The position numbers were made by a program, and so were the translations under genes. A DNA stretch of 64,000 bases from an uncultured bacterium (GTDB lineage Bacteria > Bacillota > Clostridia > Christensenellales > CAG-917): the NCBI GenBank assembly GCA_949432885.1, contig CASQXY010000006.1:25197-89196 (forward strand), in the 5' to 3' direction. Below, one piece after another: positions 18,719 through 28,841 of the stretch. The notes beneath the pieces were generated by a model. The model was not told the DNA's origin. It saw nothing but the letters and a program-made list of their open reading frames with translations, and made no database searches. Numbering within the stretch: position 1 is the stretch's first letter; each line of letters starts with the position of its first letter.

Positions 18719-18904
18719 ATGGCAGTACCGAAAAATAAAATTTCCAAATCCAAAGGAAGGTCGCGTTTTGCAAACTGGAAGCTCACGACGCCGGGTCTTT
18801 CGGCTTGTCCGCAATGCCACGAGCTGAAAAAGAGCCATCAGGTTTGCCCCAAGTGCGGCTACTATGACGGAGAGCTGATTGTAGAAAAAAAGAACGAAAA
18901 CTAA
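18719..18904 (+). CDS. rpmF: 50S ribosomal protein L32 (zinc-ribbon form)
   Basis: MAVPKNKISKSKGRSR..., CPQCHELKKSHQVCPKCGYY; GGAGG SD. Confidence 0.97.
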   Translation: MAVPKNKISKSKGRSRFANWKLTTPGLSACPQCHELKKSHQVCPKCGYYDGELIVEKKNEN

Positions 18905-18910
18905 AAACAG

Positions 18911-18940
18911 AAAAGAGTGTAATAACCGCACTCTTTTTTT
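18911..18940 (+). terminator. Intrinsic terminator after rpmF
   Basis: AAAGAGTG ... CACTCTTTTTTT. Confidence 0.75.
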
Positions 18941-19058
18941 ATATTGCGGCGAATTTTTGAATTGTGATAAAATATCTGCGTATCGGAAAATACCTTTTAG
19001 TTTCCTTCCCTTGGAGAATCGATATGGCTTCGAGTCCGCGGATGTTTCGGAGGTTAAA

Positions 19059-20096
19059 ATGAAAATAGTCATTGACGCTATGGGCGGCGACAACGCTCCG
19101 CTTGAAATCGTGCACGGCGCGCTGGACGCTCTTGTCGTTGATAAAGACGTAAAAATAATCCTTGTGGGCGATGATGACAAGATAAATCCCATTCTTGAGC
19201 AACGTAATTACGACGCGAGCCGCGTGGAGATAGTCGACGCAAAAGAGGAAATCTCCAACGAAGAAAGCCCCACAACGGCAATAAAAACCAAGCGCGAAAG
19301 CTCGCTTGTGAAGTCGTTTGAGAAGCTCAAATCCGACGAAGATGCCGGCGGTTTTGTGTCCGCGGGCTCTACGGGAGCGGTGCTTGTCGGCGCGTTTATG
19401 AAGGTCGGCAGAATCAAGGGCGTATCGCGCCCCGCGCTTGCGCCTGTGCTTCCAACTCTCGACGGCAACGGAGTAGTGCTCTGCGACTGCGGCGCGAACG
19501 TGGATTGCAAGCCTATAAATCTTCTTCACTTCGCGGTTATGGCGTCCTCTTACGCTCAGTCTATGCTTGGGGCGGAAAGGCCTAGGGTTGGACTGCTGAA
19601 CAACGGAGCTGAAGCACACAAGGGCAATGAGCTGAGCAAGCAGGCATACGAGCTGCTGTCAAACAGCGATGATATAAATTTTGTGGGCAACTGTGAGGCA
19701 AGAGACATGCTTACGGGCGACTTCGACGTAGTCGTGACGGACGGCTTTGCGGGAAATATTGCGCTCAAAACTGCGGAGGGAACCGCAAATCTTCTGTTAA
19801 AACTGATAAAGCGCGGCGTATACGCAGGCGGATTGAAGCCTAAGCTCGGCGCGGCTATGCTCAAACCCGTTTTCAAGGACGTCAAGGCGAAGTTGGATTT
19901 CAACGCGCAGGGAGGCGCATGCTTCCTCGGCGTGAACAAGGTTATAGTCAAGGCGCACGGCGCGTCCGCGCGCGGCGCAATCACCGCAAGCATTTTGCAG
20001 GCGCGCGACCTTGCGAAGAAGAATATCTGCGAGAGAATACGCGATGGCGTTATGCGCGCAAACAGCATGACGTCTGCCGAAGCGGATGAGAAGTAA
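19059..20096 (+). CDS. plsX: Phosphate acyltransferase PlsX
   Basis: MKIVIDAMGGDNAPLEIVHGA..., GFVSAGSTGAVLVGA, DCGANVDCKP, VVTDGFAGNIALKTAEG; start chosen at the SD (GGAGG)-proximal ATG. Confidence 0.96.
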   Translation: MKIVIDAMGGDNAPLEIVHGALDALVVDKDVKIILVGDDDKINPILEQRNYDASRVEIVDAKEEISNEESPTTAIKTKRESSLVKSFEKLKSDEDAGGFVSAGSTGAVLVGAFMKVGRIKGVSRPALAPVLPTLDGNGVVLCDCGANVDCKPINLLHFAVMASSYAQSMLGAERPRVGLLNNGAEAHKGNELSKQAYELLSNSDDINFVGNCEARDMLTGDFDVVVTDGFAGNIALKTAEGTANLLLKLIKRGVYAGGLKPKLGAAMLKPVFKDVKAKLDFNAQGGACFLGVNKVIVKAHGASARGAITASILQARDLAKKNICERIRDGVMRANSMTSAEADEK

Positions 20097-20146
20097 AGAT
20101 TGGCACAGATTATAAATTGTTATCCGCATAGCGGAGCGAATGTTTT

Positions 20147-20830
20147 ATGGATAGCAGAAGAATCGCCGAAATAGAAAATAAAATCGGTTACACGTTTTCA
20201 AACAAAGCATTGCTGGAACGCGCGTTTACGCATAGCTCCGCAAGCAAAGACGCACTGAAAAACTATGAGTCGCTTGAATTTTTGGGCGACAGTATTTTGG
20301 ATTTTATAGCCGCAAAAATTCTGATGACGGAGAACCCCGACGCGCACGAAGGCGCGCTTACGCAAAGACGGTCGGAAATCGTATCGCAGGAGCCTCTTGA
20401 AAAAGCGGTGGAAAAGCTGGATATAGCCAAGTATATCATCGTAGGCAAGGGCGAAAAGGTGTCTCAGATAATCAATCATACGAAGGTGGCTTCCAATCTT
20501 TTCGAGGCGATTGTCGGCGGCATATATATGGATAGCGGAAGCGTGGAGAGCGCGGAAAAGTTTATTTTACACGCGCTGAAAGAGCATTTCGACGGAAGCG
20601 CCAGACATTCGGAGGAGCGAGATTATAAAACGGAGCTTAACGAATTTGCGACGCGTCACAAGCTGTACGTGCAATACGTAACCGTTGAGGAGAGCGGCTG
20701 CGCCCATAATCCTACGTTTGTCGTGGACGTGAAAATAGACGGCGTCGTTGCGGGAAGAGGCAAGGGCAAAAGCAAAAAGAGCGCCCAGCAGTGCGCCGCA
20801 GGGGTCGCGCTTGAACATATTAATCTTTAA
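20147..20830 (+). CDS. rnc: Ribonuclease III
   Basis: NYESLEFLGDSILDFI catalytic motif and C-terminal dsRBD (GRGKGKSKKSAQQCAAGVAL). Confidence 0.97.
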   Translation: MDSRRIAEIENKIGYTFSNKALLERAFTHSSASKDALKNYESLEFLGDSILDFIAAKILMTENPDAHEGALTQRRSEIVSQEPLEKAVEKLDIAKYIIVGKGEKVSQIINHTKVASNLFEAIVGGIYMDSGSVESAEKFILHALKEHFDGSARHSEERDYKTELNEFATRHKLYVQYVTVEESGCAHNPTFVVDVKIDGVVAGRGKGKSKKSAQQCAAGVALEHINL

Positions 20831-20868
20831 TTTACGCTAGATTTTGAATTTTATTGTGATATATTCAT

Positions 20869-20990
20869 AGTTTCACAAGCTATGTTTCACGTTAAATTGT
20901 GAAAATTAAGCATTCTAAACGCCTTAAATTTGTATTGTACGTTTACTGCATTTAATTATATGCGATATTCTGTGAAACATTTGTGAAACA
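20869..20990. repeat. Cluster of five GTGAAA(C)-type motifs (parS half-site-like) upstream of smc
   Basis: AGTTTCAC 20869-20876; TGTTTCACGTTAAATT 20883-20898 (13/16 to TGTTTCACGTGAAACA); GTGAAA 20899-20904; GTGAAACA 20972-20979 and 20983-20990 (11-bp period). Confidence 0.6.
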
Positions 20991-21068
20991 TATTCGGTTA
21001 TTGTTGCTAACTGCTCCGAATTATGTTAAAATTTCCCTATATATTACAAAAGGAATAAGGTATATATT

Positions 21069-24000
21069 TTGTTAAACTTCGTAAAAATCGAAGTCAGAGG
21101 CTTCAAATCGTTTGCGGATAAGGTGGAAATTCCCTTCAAGGAGGGCGTTACCGCCATAATCGGACCGAACGGGTGCGGAAAGTCCAACGTGTCCGACGCT
21201 ATACGCTGGACGCTCGGCGAACTGAGTGCAAAGCAACTGCGCGGCAAGAGCATGCAGGACGTTATATTCGCAGGAACGGAAAAGCGCAGAAGCATGTCCT
21301 ACTGCGAGGTTTCGCTCACCTTCAACAACGAAAATCAAAGGCTGTTTCACACCTTGCCGTTCGACGAGGTGATTTTCACAAGAAAGCTGGACCGAAGCGG
21401 ACTTAGCGAATATTATCTAAACAATTCGCGTTGCAACAGAAGCGATATTATCGCGCTTATCCGCGATACGGGTATAGGCAAGGAAGGCTATTCTATTATA
21501 GGTCAGGGCAGAGTCGACGAAATTATGTCCGCGAAGCCCGACGACCGCCGTCATATCTTCGAGGAAGCGGCGGGTATTTCCAAAAACAGGGCAGACCGCA
21601 ATGAGGCGGAACGCAAGCTGGAAAAGACGAAGCTGAATCTTCAAACCGTAAACGAAGTTATCGCCGAAATCGAAAAGCAGATAAATCCGCTCAGAAAACA
21701 GGCGGAGGCGGCGCAGAAGTATTTCGACCTTACGGAAAAGCTGAAATATAACGAAGTCAATCTGTATCTTTACAATTACGATAACACGGAGGACAAAAAG
21801 CAGAAGATTCAAAGCCGAATAAATCAGTACGACAAGGAACTCCGCCTGAAAAATATGGAGTATCAGGAGTGCGAGCGAAAGTATGACGATTGCATTATCA
21901 CCTCGGGCGGCATTGACAGGCTGTATGACGATTATAATGCGGAGCTGACCGCGCTCAAAGTCGACGCTGCGAGATTTGAGGGCGAGGCGAACGTCGTCAA
22001 GGAACGTATTTCGCATATTCAGAGCGAGATAAAGCGTCTGAACGACGAGCTTACCTCTGTCGACAACCGTTTGAGCATACAGGACCAGATTATTCAGCGG
22101 ACAACCGAGAAAAAGGACGATGAGCTGCGCTCTTCCATACAGGCGTCCAAGGAGCTTGCGGAGGTGGAGGCAAAGCTCGTGAGCCTCACCAGTGCGCTCG
22201 ACGGGCAGGAAAGCGACCTCGACGCTAGGAACAGGGAATACATAAAAGCGATAGAGGATTTGGGTGAGCTTAAAGCCAATATCTCGGGCTTGCAGGTGGA
22301 AAAGGAAATCAACGAGTCACGCGCAAAGACGCTCGGCGAGTTGCTTGTTCAGAAAAAAGCTAGGCTGGACGAGGAGCTTACAAATCTTGCAATATATGAC
22401 GGCAACGTTAAAGCCGCAAAGGAAAGAATGCGGCAGATAACCACAGAGTATAACGAGACTCTCTCCGAAAAACTGGAAGCGCAGGAAGCAGTGAAATCCT
22501 TTGAAGAGGATATAAAGAGCTTGGAGACAAAGCGCGTTTTTGCGGAAGGCAATCTGAAATTGGAAATGCAGATAAAGAGCGATTATTCCGGCTATCAGGA
22601 GGCAGTCAAAAAGCTGATGCGCGATTCCGAAGGCAATCCTATGCTCGCGTCCAAGATATGGGGCGTGCTAGCGGAGGTCATCGATGTCCCGACCGAGTAC
22701 GAGACGGCGATAGAATATGCGCTGGGCGGCGCTATGCAGAATATCCTTGTCGAGACGGAGACGGACGCGCGCGATTTGATAAACTACCTCAAACAGAAAA
22801 ACTACGGCCGCGTTACGTTCAGAGCGCACACGTCCTGCCGTCCGCATACGCTGACGGGCGAGAATATGGCGGTTCTCAACGAGCAGGGCTGTTGCGGTAT
22901 CGCAAGCAATCTCATTCACTGCGACAGAAAATTCGACAGATTTATAGCTTCATTGCTCGGGACGACGGTCATTGTGAGGACGGTCGACGACGCGATAAGA
23001 ATATTCAGAAAGTACAATCAAGCGTTCAAAATCGTAACGCTGGACGGCGAAGTCTTCTCCAAGAGCGGCGAAATTACGGGCGGCTCGCGCAGGAGCTCCA
23101 ACGGTCTGCTTTCTCAGGACAGGAAGATAGAGCAACTGCGCGAAAGTCTGGAAAGGGTGAAAAAGAATATTGCCACAACCACCGCGCTCATCACCGAAAA
23201 GCAGGCGGAGGTCGCAAGCTGCGAACAGAGCATAGACGGGCTCAATAAAGAGATTGCGGAGCTGCGTATCAACGTCGGAGTGAGCGAGGAGAGAGCAAAG
23301 CAGGCGTTCGACGTGACGGAGGCCTTGCAGAACGAGATAAGACAGGACGCCGAGGAATACGAAAACGTAAAAGCGCAGATAAAGGAATTGGCGAACAAAC
23401 TTGCTTCCGTCGACACTCTCGAAAGGCTTGTGTCGGAAAAGAAGGGCGAGTACGAAAACCTCGTTGTCGCAAAATCGGAGAACAGCAAGCAGAAGAGCGA
23501 GAGAGAAATCGTATCTCAGCAGTTCACGGAATTGCGCGTCAAGGTTATGGGCATAAAGACGGCGATGGACTCCCTATCGCAGGAGCTTTTCCGCTTAGGC
23601 AGAGAGAAGAGCGAGTTGGAAGACGAGAAGCTAGATATTATTTCGAGGCTGAAATCGGAGCAGAACAAGCTGGATAATATCACAAACGCTCCCGAAAGAA
23701 CGGAGTTTTCCAAGGAGGACGAGATTCGCATATCCAAACTGGAAAAGGACATTGCGGAGCTGTCCGAGCGCAAACGCACGATATCCGACGAGATTGTCGC
23801 AATAGACAAGCGCAAATCCGCTCTTTATGACGAAAGGACCGTTCTCACGGAGAAGAGGACGAGAGACGAAGGCATGCTCGAAAACGTGGATATCGACCTG
23901 CGCAATCAGCAGGAGTATATACTGGACGTTTACGGGCTCACGTATACGGACGCGTTGGAGTTTAAGGACGAGGAGTTCAAGGCATACGGCGCGCAGACGG

Positions 24001-24653
24001 AAATTACGGAACTGAAAAGAGCGAGAAACAGGCTCGGAGAGGTCAACCAGCTTGCGGTGCAGACTCTGAAAGAGACGGAAGAGCGACTCGCCGAGCAGGT
24101 GACTCAGCGCGACGATATCCAAAAGGCGTACGACGATATTTATATTGTCATACAGGCGCTCACGGAGGATATGCAACAGAAGTTCTCGGAGGCGTTTGAA
24201 AAGATAAACGAGAATTTCAAGGACGTATTCTCGCAGCTTTTCGGCGGCGGAAAGGGCGAATTGCGCCTCGACACCAAGGAAACGGACGACGTACTTGAAG
24301 CGGGAATAGACATCTTCGCTCAGCCTCCCGGAAAGAAGTTGCAGAACATAGGACTTCTGAGCGGCGGAGAGCGCGCGTTGACGGCTATTGCGATACTGTT
24401 TGCGATACTCAGATTGAAGCCGATGCCGTTCTGCGTGCTTGACGAAATAGAGGCCGCGCTCGACGACGCGAACGTAAACCTGTTTGCGGAATTCCTAAAA
24501 AAGTTTTCCGATTATACGCAGTTTATCGTTATCACGCACAGAAAGCCCACCATGCGCCACGCGGATACGATATTCGGCGTCACAATGGAGGAAAAGGGCG
24601 TCACAAAGATAGTGTCTATCGAGTTTGAAGAGGCGGTTAAACACGCAAAATAA
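21069..24653 (+). CDS. smc: Chromosome segregation protein SMC
   Basis: GPNGCGKSNVSDAIRWTLGE, long coiled coils, hinge, LLSGGERALTAIAILFAI, CVLDEIEAALDDANV; TTG start. Confidence 0.98.
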   Translation: MLNFVKIEVRGFKSFADKVEIPFKEGVTAIIGPNGCGKSNVSDAIRWTLGELSAKQLRGKSMQDVIFAGTEKRRSMSYCEVSLTFNNENQRLFHTLPFDEVIFTRKLDRSGLSEYYLNNSRCNRSDIIALIRDTGIGKEGYSIIGQGRVDEIMSAKPDDRRHIFEEAAGISKNRADRNEAERKLEKTKLNLQTVNEVIAEIEKQINPLRKQAEAAQKYFDLTEKLKYNEVNLYLYNYDNTEDKKQKIQSRINQYDKELRLKNMEYQECERKYDDCIITSGGIDRLYDDYNAELTALKVDAARFEGEANVVKERISHIQSEIKRLNDELTSVDNRLSIQDQIIQRTTEKKDDELRSSIQASKELAEVEAKLVSLTSALDGQESDLDARNREYIKAIEDLGELKANISGLQVEKEINESRAKTLGELLVQKKARLDEELTNLAIYDGNVKAAKERMRQITTEYNETLSEKLEAQEAVKSFEEDIKSLETKRVFAEGNLKLEMQIKSDYSGYQEAVKKLMRDSEGNPMLASKIWGVLAEVIDVPTEYETAIEYALGGAMQNILVETETDARDLINYLKQKNYGRVTFRAHTSCRPHTLTGENMAVLNEQGCCGIASNLIHCDRKFDRFIASLLGTTVIVRTVDDAIRIFRKYNQAFKIVTLDGEVFSKSGEITGGSRRSSNGLLSQDRKIEQLRESLERVKKNIATTTALITEKQAEVASCEQSIDGLNKEIAELRINVGVSEERAKQAFDVTEALQNEIRQDAEEYENVKAQIKELANKLASVDTLERLVSEKKGEYENLVVAKSENSKQKSEREIVSQQFTELRVKVMGIKTAMDSLSQELFRLGREKSELEDEKLDIISRLKSEQNKLDNITNAPERTEFSKEDEIRISKLEKDIAELSERKRTISDEIVAIDKRKSALYDERTVLTEKRTRDEGMLENVDIDLRNQQEYILDVYGLTYTDALEFKDEEFKAYGAQTEITELKRARNRLGEVNQLAVQTLKETEERLAEQVTQRDDIQKAYDDIYIVIQALTEDMQQKFSEAFEKINENFKDVFSQLFGGGKGELRLDTKETDDVLEAGIDIFAQPPGKKLQNIGLLSGGERALTAIAILFAILRLKPMPFCVLDEIEAALDDANVNLFAEFLKKFSDYTQFIVITHRKPTMRHADTIFGVTMEEKGVTKIVSIEFEEAVKHAK

Positions 24654-24754
24654 GCGCTTAAACTGACAGTTATGTATATTTGACGGCGGTTTTGTGTATT
24701 TATATTGGGTAGATAAACGCGCAAATCCGCTAAGAAAGAGCAAAGGCGGTGCAT

Positions 24755-25648
24755 ATGGGATTTTTTCAGAAGATAGCGCAGGCTATGAAAAAGACGAAGG
24801 ACGCTTTTTCCAAAAAGCTGTTTTTCGCGTTTTCCGCAAGGGAGTTTGACGACGAGTTTTATGACAATCTGGAAGAGGTGCTTTTGACTGCGGACGTCGG
24901 CATAACCGCGACGGAGAATATCATTGAGGAGCTCAAAGAAGAGATATTCAGAAGAAAGCTCAAAAAACCCGAGGAAGCGAAGGATTTGCTCAAACGCCTT
25001 ATGATTGAAGACATAGATTATGACGTGCCGGAGTACGAATATCCGCTTGTCATACTGCTTTCGGGAGTGAACGGCGTGGGCAAAACCACGGCGATAGGAA
25101 AGCTCGCGCATATGTTCAAGGAAAACGGGAAGTCCGTAGTCGTTGCCGCGGCCGATACCTTCCGCGCCGCCGCGAGCGAACAGCTGGAAGTGTGGGGACA
25201 GCGCGCGGGCGTCAGAGTGATACGCCACAACGAGGGCGCGGACCCTGCGGCGGTCGTATTCGACGCAATATCCTCCGCAAAAGCCAAGGGCAGCAAAGTG
25301 GTGCTTGTGGATACGGCGGGGCGCTTGCACAACAAGAAAAATCTTATGGCGGAATTGCAGAAGATTTGCAGAGTCGTGGACAGAGAGCTTCCGAACGCGG
25401 ATTTCAGAAAGTATCTCGTGCTGGACGCGACAACGGGTCAGAACGCCGTGTCGCAGGCTAAGATTTTCAGCGAGGATATAGATACGGACGGCATAATTCT
25501 TACAAAGCTGGACGGTACTGCAAAGGGCGGAGTGGTGCTTGCGATATCCGAAGAAATCGGCTTGCCCGTCGTCTACGTCGGAGTCGGCGAGAAGATTGAC
25601 GACCTTATTCCGTTTGACGCTACGGATTTTATAAACGCGTTGATTTGA
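24755..25648 (+). CDS. ftsY: Signal recognition particle receptor FtsY
   Basis: NG domain: [58 protein letters not shown]. Confidence 0.97.
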   Translation: MGFFQKIAQAMKKTKDAFSKKLFFAFSAREFDDEFYDNLEEVLLTADVGITATENIIEELKEEIFRRKLKKPEEAKDLLKRLMIEDIDYDVPEYEYPLVILLSGVNGVGKTTAIGKLAHMFKENGKSVVVAAADTFRAAASEQLEVWGQRAGVRVIRHNEGADPAAVVFDAISSAKAKGSKVVLVDTAGRLHNKKNLMAELQKICRVVDRELPNADFRKYLVLDATTGQNAVSQAKIFSEDIDTDGIILTKLDGTAKGGVVLAISEEIGLPVVYVGVGEKIDDLIPFDATDFINALI

Positions 25649-25658
25649 CGGAGAGAAT

Positions 25659-25862
25659 ATGCCTCGCAGAGAAGAACAAAGCTCGTATTCCGAGAAAATA
25701 ATCAAGCTGTTTGACGAAATAGTTTTCGGCGACGGCGGTTCGGAGGATAAAAAACTTAAAAAGCTGTTCGGCTACTGCGATAAAGCGGAAGGCGCGGAGG
25801 AGGAGGCGAGGGCTGTCGAGGAGCTGCTCGGCAGGATTCTTGCGGGCGGCGCGAAAAGCTAA
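25659..25862 (+). CDS. Small acidic hypothetical protein between ftsY and ylxM
   Basis: 67 aa MPRREEQSSYSEKIIKLFDEIVFGDGG...; SD GGAGAGAAT before ATG, close to ftsY stop. Confidence 0.55.
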   Translation: MPRREEQSSYSEKIIKLFDEIVFGDGGSEDKKLKKLFGYCDKAEGAEEEARAVEELLGRILAGGAKS

Positions 25863-25913
25863 GAAATTCATTTTGATATTATAGCAGTATATAAATAAAT
25901 TTCGTTATAAAAT

Positions 25914-25950
25914 AAAGAGTGTATAGCAAAAACGCTTGACACTCTTTTTT
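25914..25950 (+). terminator. Intrinsic terminator after ftsY unit
   Basis: AAAGAGTGT (25914-25922) / ACACTCTTT (25939-25947) perfect 9-bp stem plus T run. Confidence 0.75.
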
Positions 25951-25964
25951 TTATGTCGTACTAT
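25936..25964 (+). promoter_or_regulatory. Putative ylxM-ffh promoter nested in the preceding terminator
   Basis: TTGACA (25936-25941), 17 nt, TACTAT (25959-25964). Confidence 0.5.
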
Positions 25965-26002
25965 TGTAATGCAAAAATGCTTGACGGCAAGGCGGGGAGC
26001 TT

Positions 26003-26329
26003 GTGGATAGGTTTGAAATCTCGACGTTACGTTCATATTACGGTTGTCTGCTGACTGACAGGCAGAACGAGATGATTCGTATGCGCTATGACGAGGATTT
26101 GTCTTTCGGCGAGATAGCCGAGGAGTGCGGCATATCGAGGCAAGCGGTGCTGGACGGGCTCAACAAGGGAGTCAAGCATCTTCAAGAGATAGACGGCGCT
26201 CTTGCGCTTGTCGCGCGCGACGGCAGGGTTAAGGCTCTGCTGTGTGAAACAGAGGAGAGGCTGACTTCCGACGACGCCGAGGGCGCGATGAAATGCGTTG
26301 CCCGTATAAGAGAAATTTTGGAGGACTGA
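26003..26329 (+). CDS. ylxM: YlxM-family DNA-binding protein (SRP operon)
   Basis: LTDRQNEMIRMRYDEDLSFGEIAEECGISRQAVLDGLNKGVKHL; GTG start; immediately precedes ffh. Confidence 0.9.
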   Translation: MDRFEISTLRSYYGCLLTDRQNEMIRMRYDEDLSFGEIAEECGISRQAVLDGLNKGVKHLQEIDGALALVARDGRVKALLCETEERLTSDDAEGAMKCVARIREILED

Positions 26330-27667
26330 ATGGCTTTATTTGAAAACCTTTCGGACAGAATGAATCATATATTTTCCAAACTCCGCAACAAAGGCAAGCT
26401 GACGGAGTTGGAAATCAAGCAGGCTATGCGCGAGATTCGAGTAGCTCTTTTGGAGGCGGACGTCAACTTCGGCGTAGTCAAGGATTTTGTCGCTAAGGTG
26501 AGCGAAAAGGCGCTCGGCGAAGAGATTCTCAAATCCCTCACTTCGGGACAGCAGATTGTAAAAATAGTCAACGACGAGCTGGTGGCTCTTATGGGCTCCA
26601 CTCATCAGAAGCTTGCGGTTTCGGACAGACAGCCCACCATATATATGATGTGCGGCTTGCAGGGCGCGGGAAAGACGACAATGTGCGGAAAGCTCGCCGC
26701 ATACTTGAAAAGACAGAGCAAGAAGACGCTGCTTGTCGCGGGAGATATATACAGACCCGCCGCGATAGACCAACTTAAAGTAGTTGCGAAAAAGGCTGGG
26801 ACGGAATGCTTTTCCATGGGTCAGATTGACCCCGTAAAGATTGCGAAGGAAGCGGTCGAATACGCGCTCAAAAACGGCTTCGATACGATGATTGTGGATA
26901 CTGCGGGTCGTCTTCACATCGACGAGAAACTTATGGACGAGCTTGTGCGCGTCAAGAAAGCCGTCTCTCCGACGGAAATACTTCTTGTCGTTGACAGCAT
27001 GACGGGACAGGACGCGGTGACCGTTGCGGATACTTTCAACAAAACCCTCGATATAACGGGCGTTATCATGACCAAGCTGGACGGCGATACGCGCGGCGGC
27101 GCGGCGCTCTCCATAAGAGCGGTCACGGGCAAGCCTATCAAGTTCAGCGGCACGGGCGAAAAAATGGAAGATATAGAGCCATTCCACCCCGAAAGGATGG
27201 CGTCGAGAATCTTAGGCATGGGCGACGTGCTTACGCTTATCGAAAAGGCGCAGGACGCAATATCCCAAGAGGAGGCTATAAAACTTCAAAAGAAGCTCAA
27301 AGAAAATTCATTTACGCTGGAAGACTATCTCTCTCAAATAGAGAGTATGAAGAAGATGGGAAGCCTCAGCGATATGGTTTCTATGATACCGGGGCTGTCG
27401 GGCAGGATGAAAGCGGGCGCGGCGAACATTGACGAGAATCAAATTTACCGCAATAAGGCGATTATACAGTCTATGACGGTGAAGGAGCGCAGAAATCCCG
27501 AAATTATCAAGGCTTCGAGGCGCAAGCGCATTGCAAACGGCAGCGGCACAAGTATACAGGAGGTCAACGCGCTTCTCAAACAGTTCGAGCTTACAAAGGA
27601 TATGATGACCAGAATGCAAAAGGGCGGTATGCGCGGACTCAAAGGATTCAGAGGAATGCCGTTCTGA
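26330..27667 (+). CDS. ffh: Signal recognition particle protein Ffh
   Basis: [47 protein letters not shown] domain [22 protein letters not shown]. Confidence 0.98.
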   Translation: MALFENLSDRMNHIFSKLRNKGKLTELEIKQAMREIRVALLEADVNFGVVKDFVAKVSEKALGEEILKSLTSGQQIVKIVNDELVALMGSTHQKLAVSDRQPTIYMMCGLQGAGKTTMCGKLAAYLKRQSKKTLLVAGDIYRPAAIDQLKVVAKKAGTECFSMGQIDPVKIAKEAVEYALKNGFDTMIVDTAGRLHIDEKLMDELVRVKKAVSPTEILLVVDSMTGQDAVTVADTFNKTLDITGVIMTKLDGDTRGGAALSIRAVTGKPIKFSGTGEKMEDIEPFHPERMASRILGMGDVLTLIEKAQDAISQEEAIKLQKKLKENSFTLEDYLSQIESMKKMGSLSDMVSMIPGLSGRMKAGAANIDENQIYRNKAIIQSMTVKERRNPEIIKASRRKRIANGSGTSIQEVNALLKQFELTKDMMTRMQKGGMRGLKGFRGMPF

Positions 27668-27729
27668 CGGACAAAAGCGGCTTTGCCGCAGTAAATAAAA
27701 ACAATATTATCACATCGGAGGATAAGACA

Positions 27730-27981
27730 ATGGTAAAACTCAGACTCACCAGAATGGGCGCGACAAAGGCTCCTTTCTATCGTATCGTGGCAATGGATTC
27801 ACGCAAGGCAAGAGACGGTCAGTATATCGACCAAATCGGATACTACAATCCCGTTTCCACGCCCAAGCAGATTGTAATCGACGCGGATAAGGCAAAGGCG
27901 TGGCTTGCTAAGGGCGCGCAACCCACCGATACGGTTATGGGACTTCTCATCACTCAAGGTATCGTGGAAAAGAAAAAATAA
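27730..27981 (+). CDS. rpsP: 30S ribosomal protein S16
   Basis: [41 protein letters not shown]. Confidence 0.98.
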   Translation: MVKLRLTRMGATKAPFYRIVAMDSRKARDGQYIDQIGYYNPVSTPKQIVIDADKAKAWLAKGAQPTDTVMGLLITQGIVEKKK

Positions 27982-27984
27982 TCG

Positions 27985-28233
27985 GTGACTGAAATGATTG
28001 AACTTGTGGAATATCTTGTGTCCTCGCTCGTGCCCGACGGCGATTATACCGTCGAGCAGAGAGACGGCGACGGAACAACCGATATTGTGGTTTCCATTTC
28101 CAAAAACGATATCGGCAAGGTTATAGGAAAGCAGGGCAGGATTGCAAAGGCTATCCGTACGCTTGTCAAGTCTGCAGGCGGCAGAGGAAGCGTCAGATAT
28201 AACGTCGTAATCGAAGAAAAAAATGAAATCTGA
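27985..28233 (+). CDS. khpA: KH-domain RNA-binding protein KhpA
   Basis: Single KH domain with IGKVIGKQGRIAKAIRTLV; between rpsP and rimM. Confidence 0.93.
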   Translation: MTEMIELVEYLVSSLVPDGDYTVEQRDGDGTTDIVVSISKNDIGKVIGKQGRIAKAIRTLVKSAGGRGSVRYNVVIEEKNEI

Positions 28234-28726
28234 ATTCGAGATTGCAAGGATTGTAAAGCCGCGCGGACTTAAAGGGGAAATGAAAGTTGAGTTTTATTCC
28301 TCGGACGTCGGGCGGCTTTCTCATCTCAAAAGATTGAAGCTCGACGGCGCGGAACGAAATATCGAAAGGATATCGGCGGACGGCGTGTACGGGTTTATCA
28401 AGCTTGCGGGAGTGGATAGCATAGAGGATGCGGAACTGCTCAGAGGGAAGTCGCTTTATGCCGTCAGAGAAGATTTGCCTAAGCTCGACGAAGGCAGACA
28501 CTATATTGTGGACATTATAGGCTTGTCCGTCATCGTCGGCGGCGAACGCATCGGCGTCATAGCCGACGTGTTGCAATACGGCTCTGCGGACGTGTACGTC
28601 GTGAAATCGGAAAAAGCCTCGTTCAGCTTCCCTGCGATTGAACGCGTTATCGAAGATATCGACGTGCAAGGAGGCGCTATTACGCTGAATAAAGAAGCTT
28701 TTGACAGCGTCGTAGTGTACAACTGA
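28223..28726 (+). CDS. rimM: Ribosome maturation factor RimM
   Basis: EFEIARIVKPRGLKGEMKVEFYSSD...; PRC-barrel C-terminus; syntenic. Confidence 0.93.
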   Translation: MKSEFEIARIVKPRGLKGEMKVEFYSSDVGRLSHLKRLKLDGAERNIERISADGVYGFIKLAGVDSIEDAELLRGKSLYAVREDLPKLDEGRHYIVDIIGLSVIVGGERIGVIADVLQYGSADVYVVKSEKASFSFPAIERVIEDIDVQGGAITLNKEAFDSVVVYN

Positions 28727-28841
28727 TATTTTATAATACAAGAAATTCAATATAGTATTACCGCAAAATACCGCGCGAGGGCGCGGAGCGTCGCCGTATA
28801 ACGGTCTTGATACGGCGTTTGCAATTTGTGACGGAGAATTT

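Noticed and set aside
24512-25705. 397-aa minus-strand ORF over ftsY
   Set aside because: Antisense shadow of ftsY with no coherent domain.
28727-28841. Hairpin GCCGTAT..ATACGGC before trmD as attenuator
   Set aside because: No U tract or alternative antiterminator visible.
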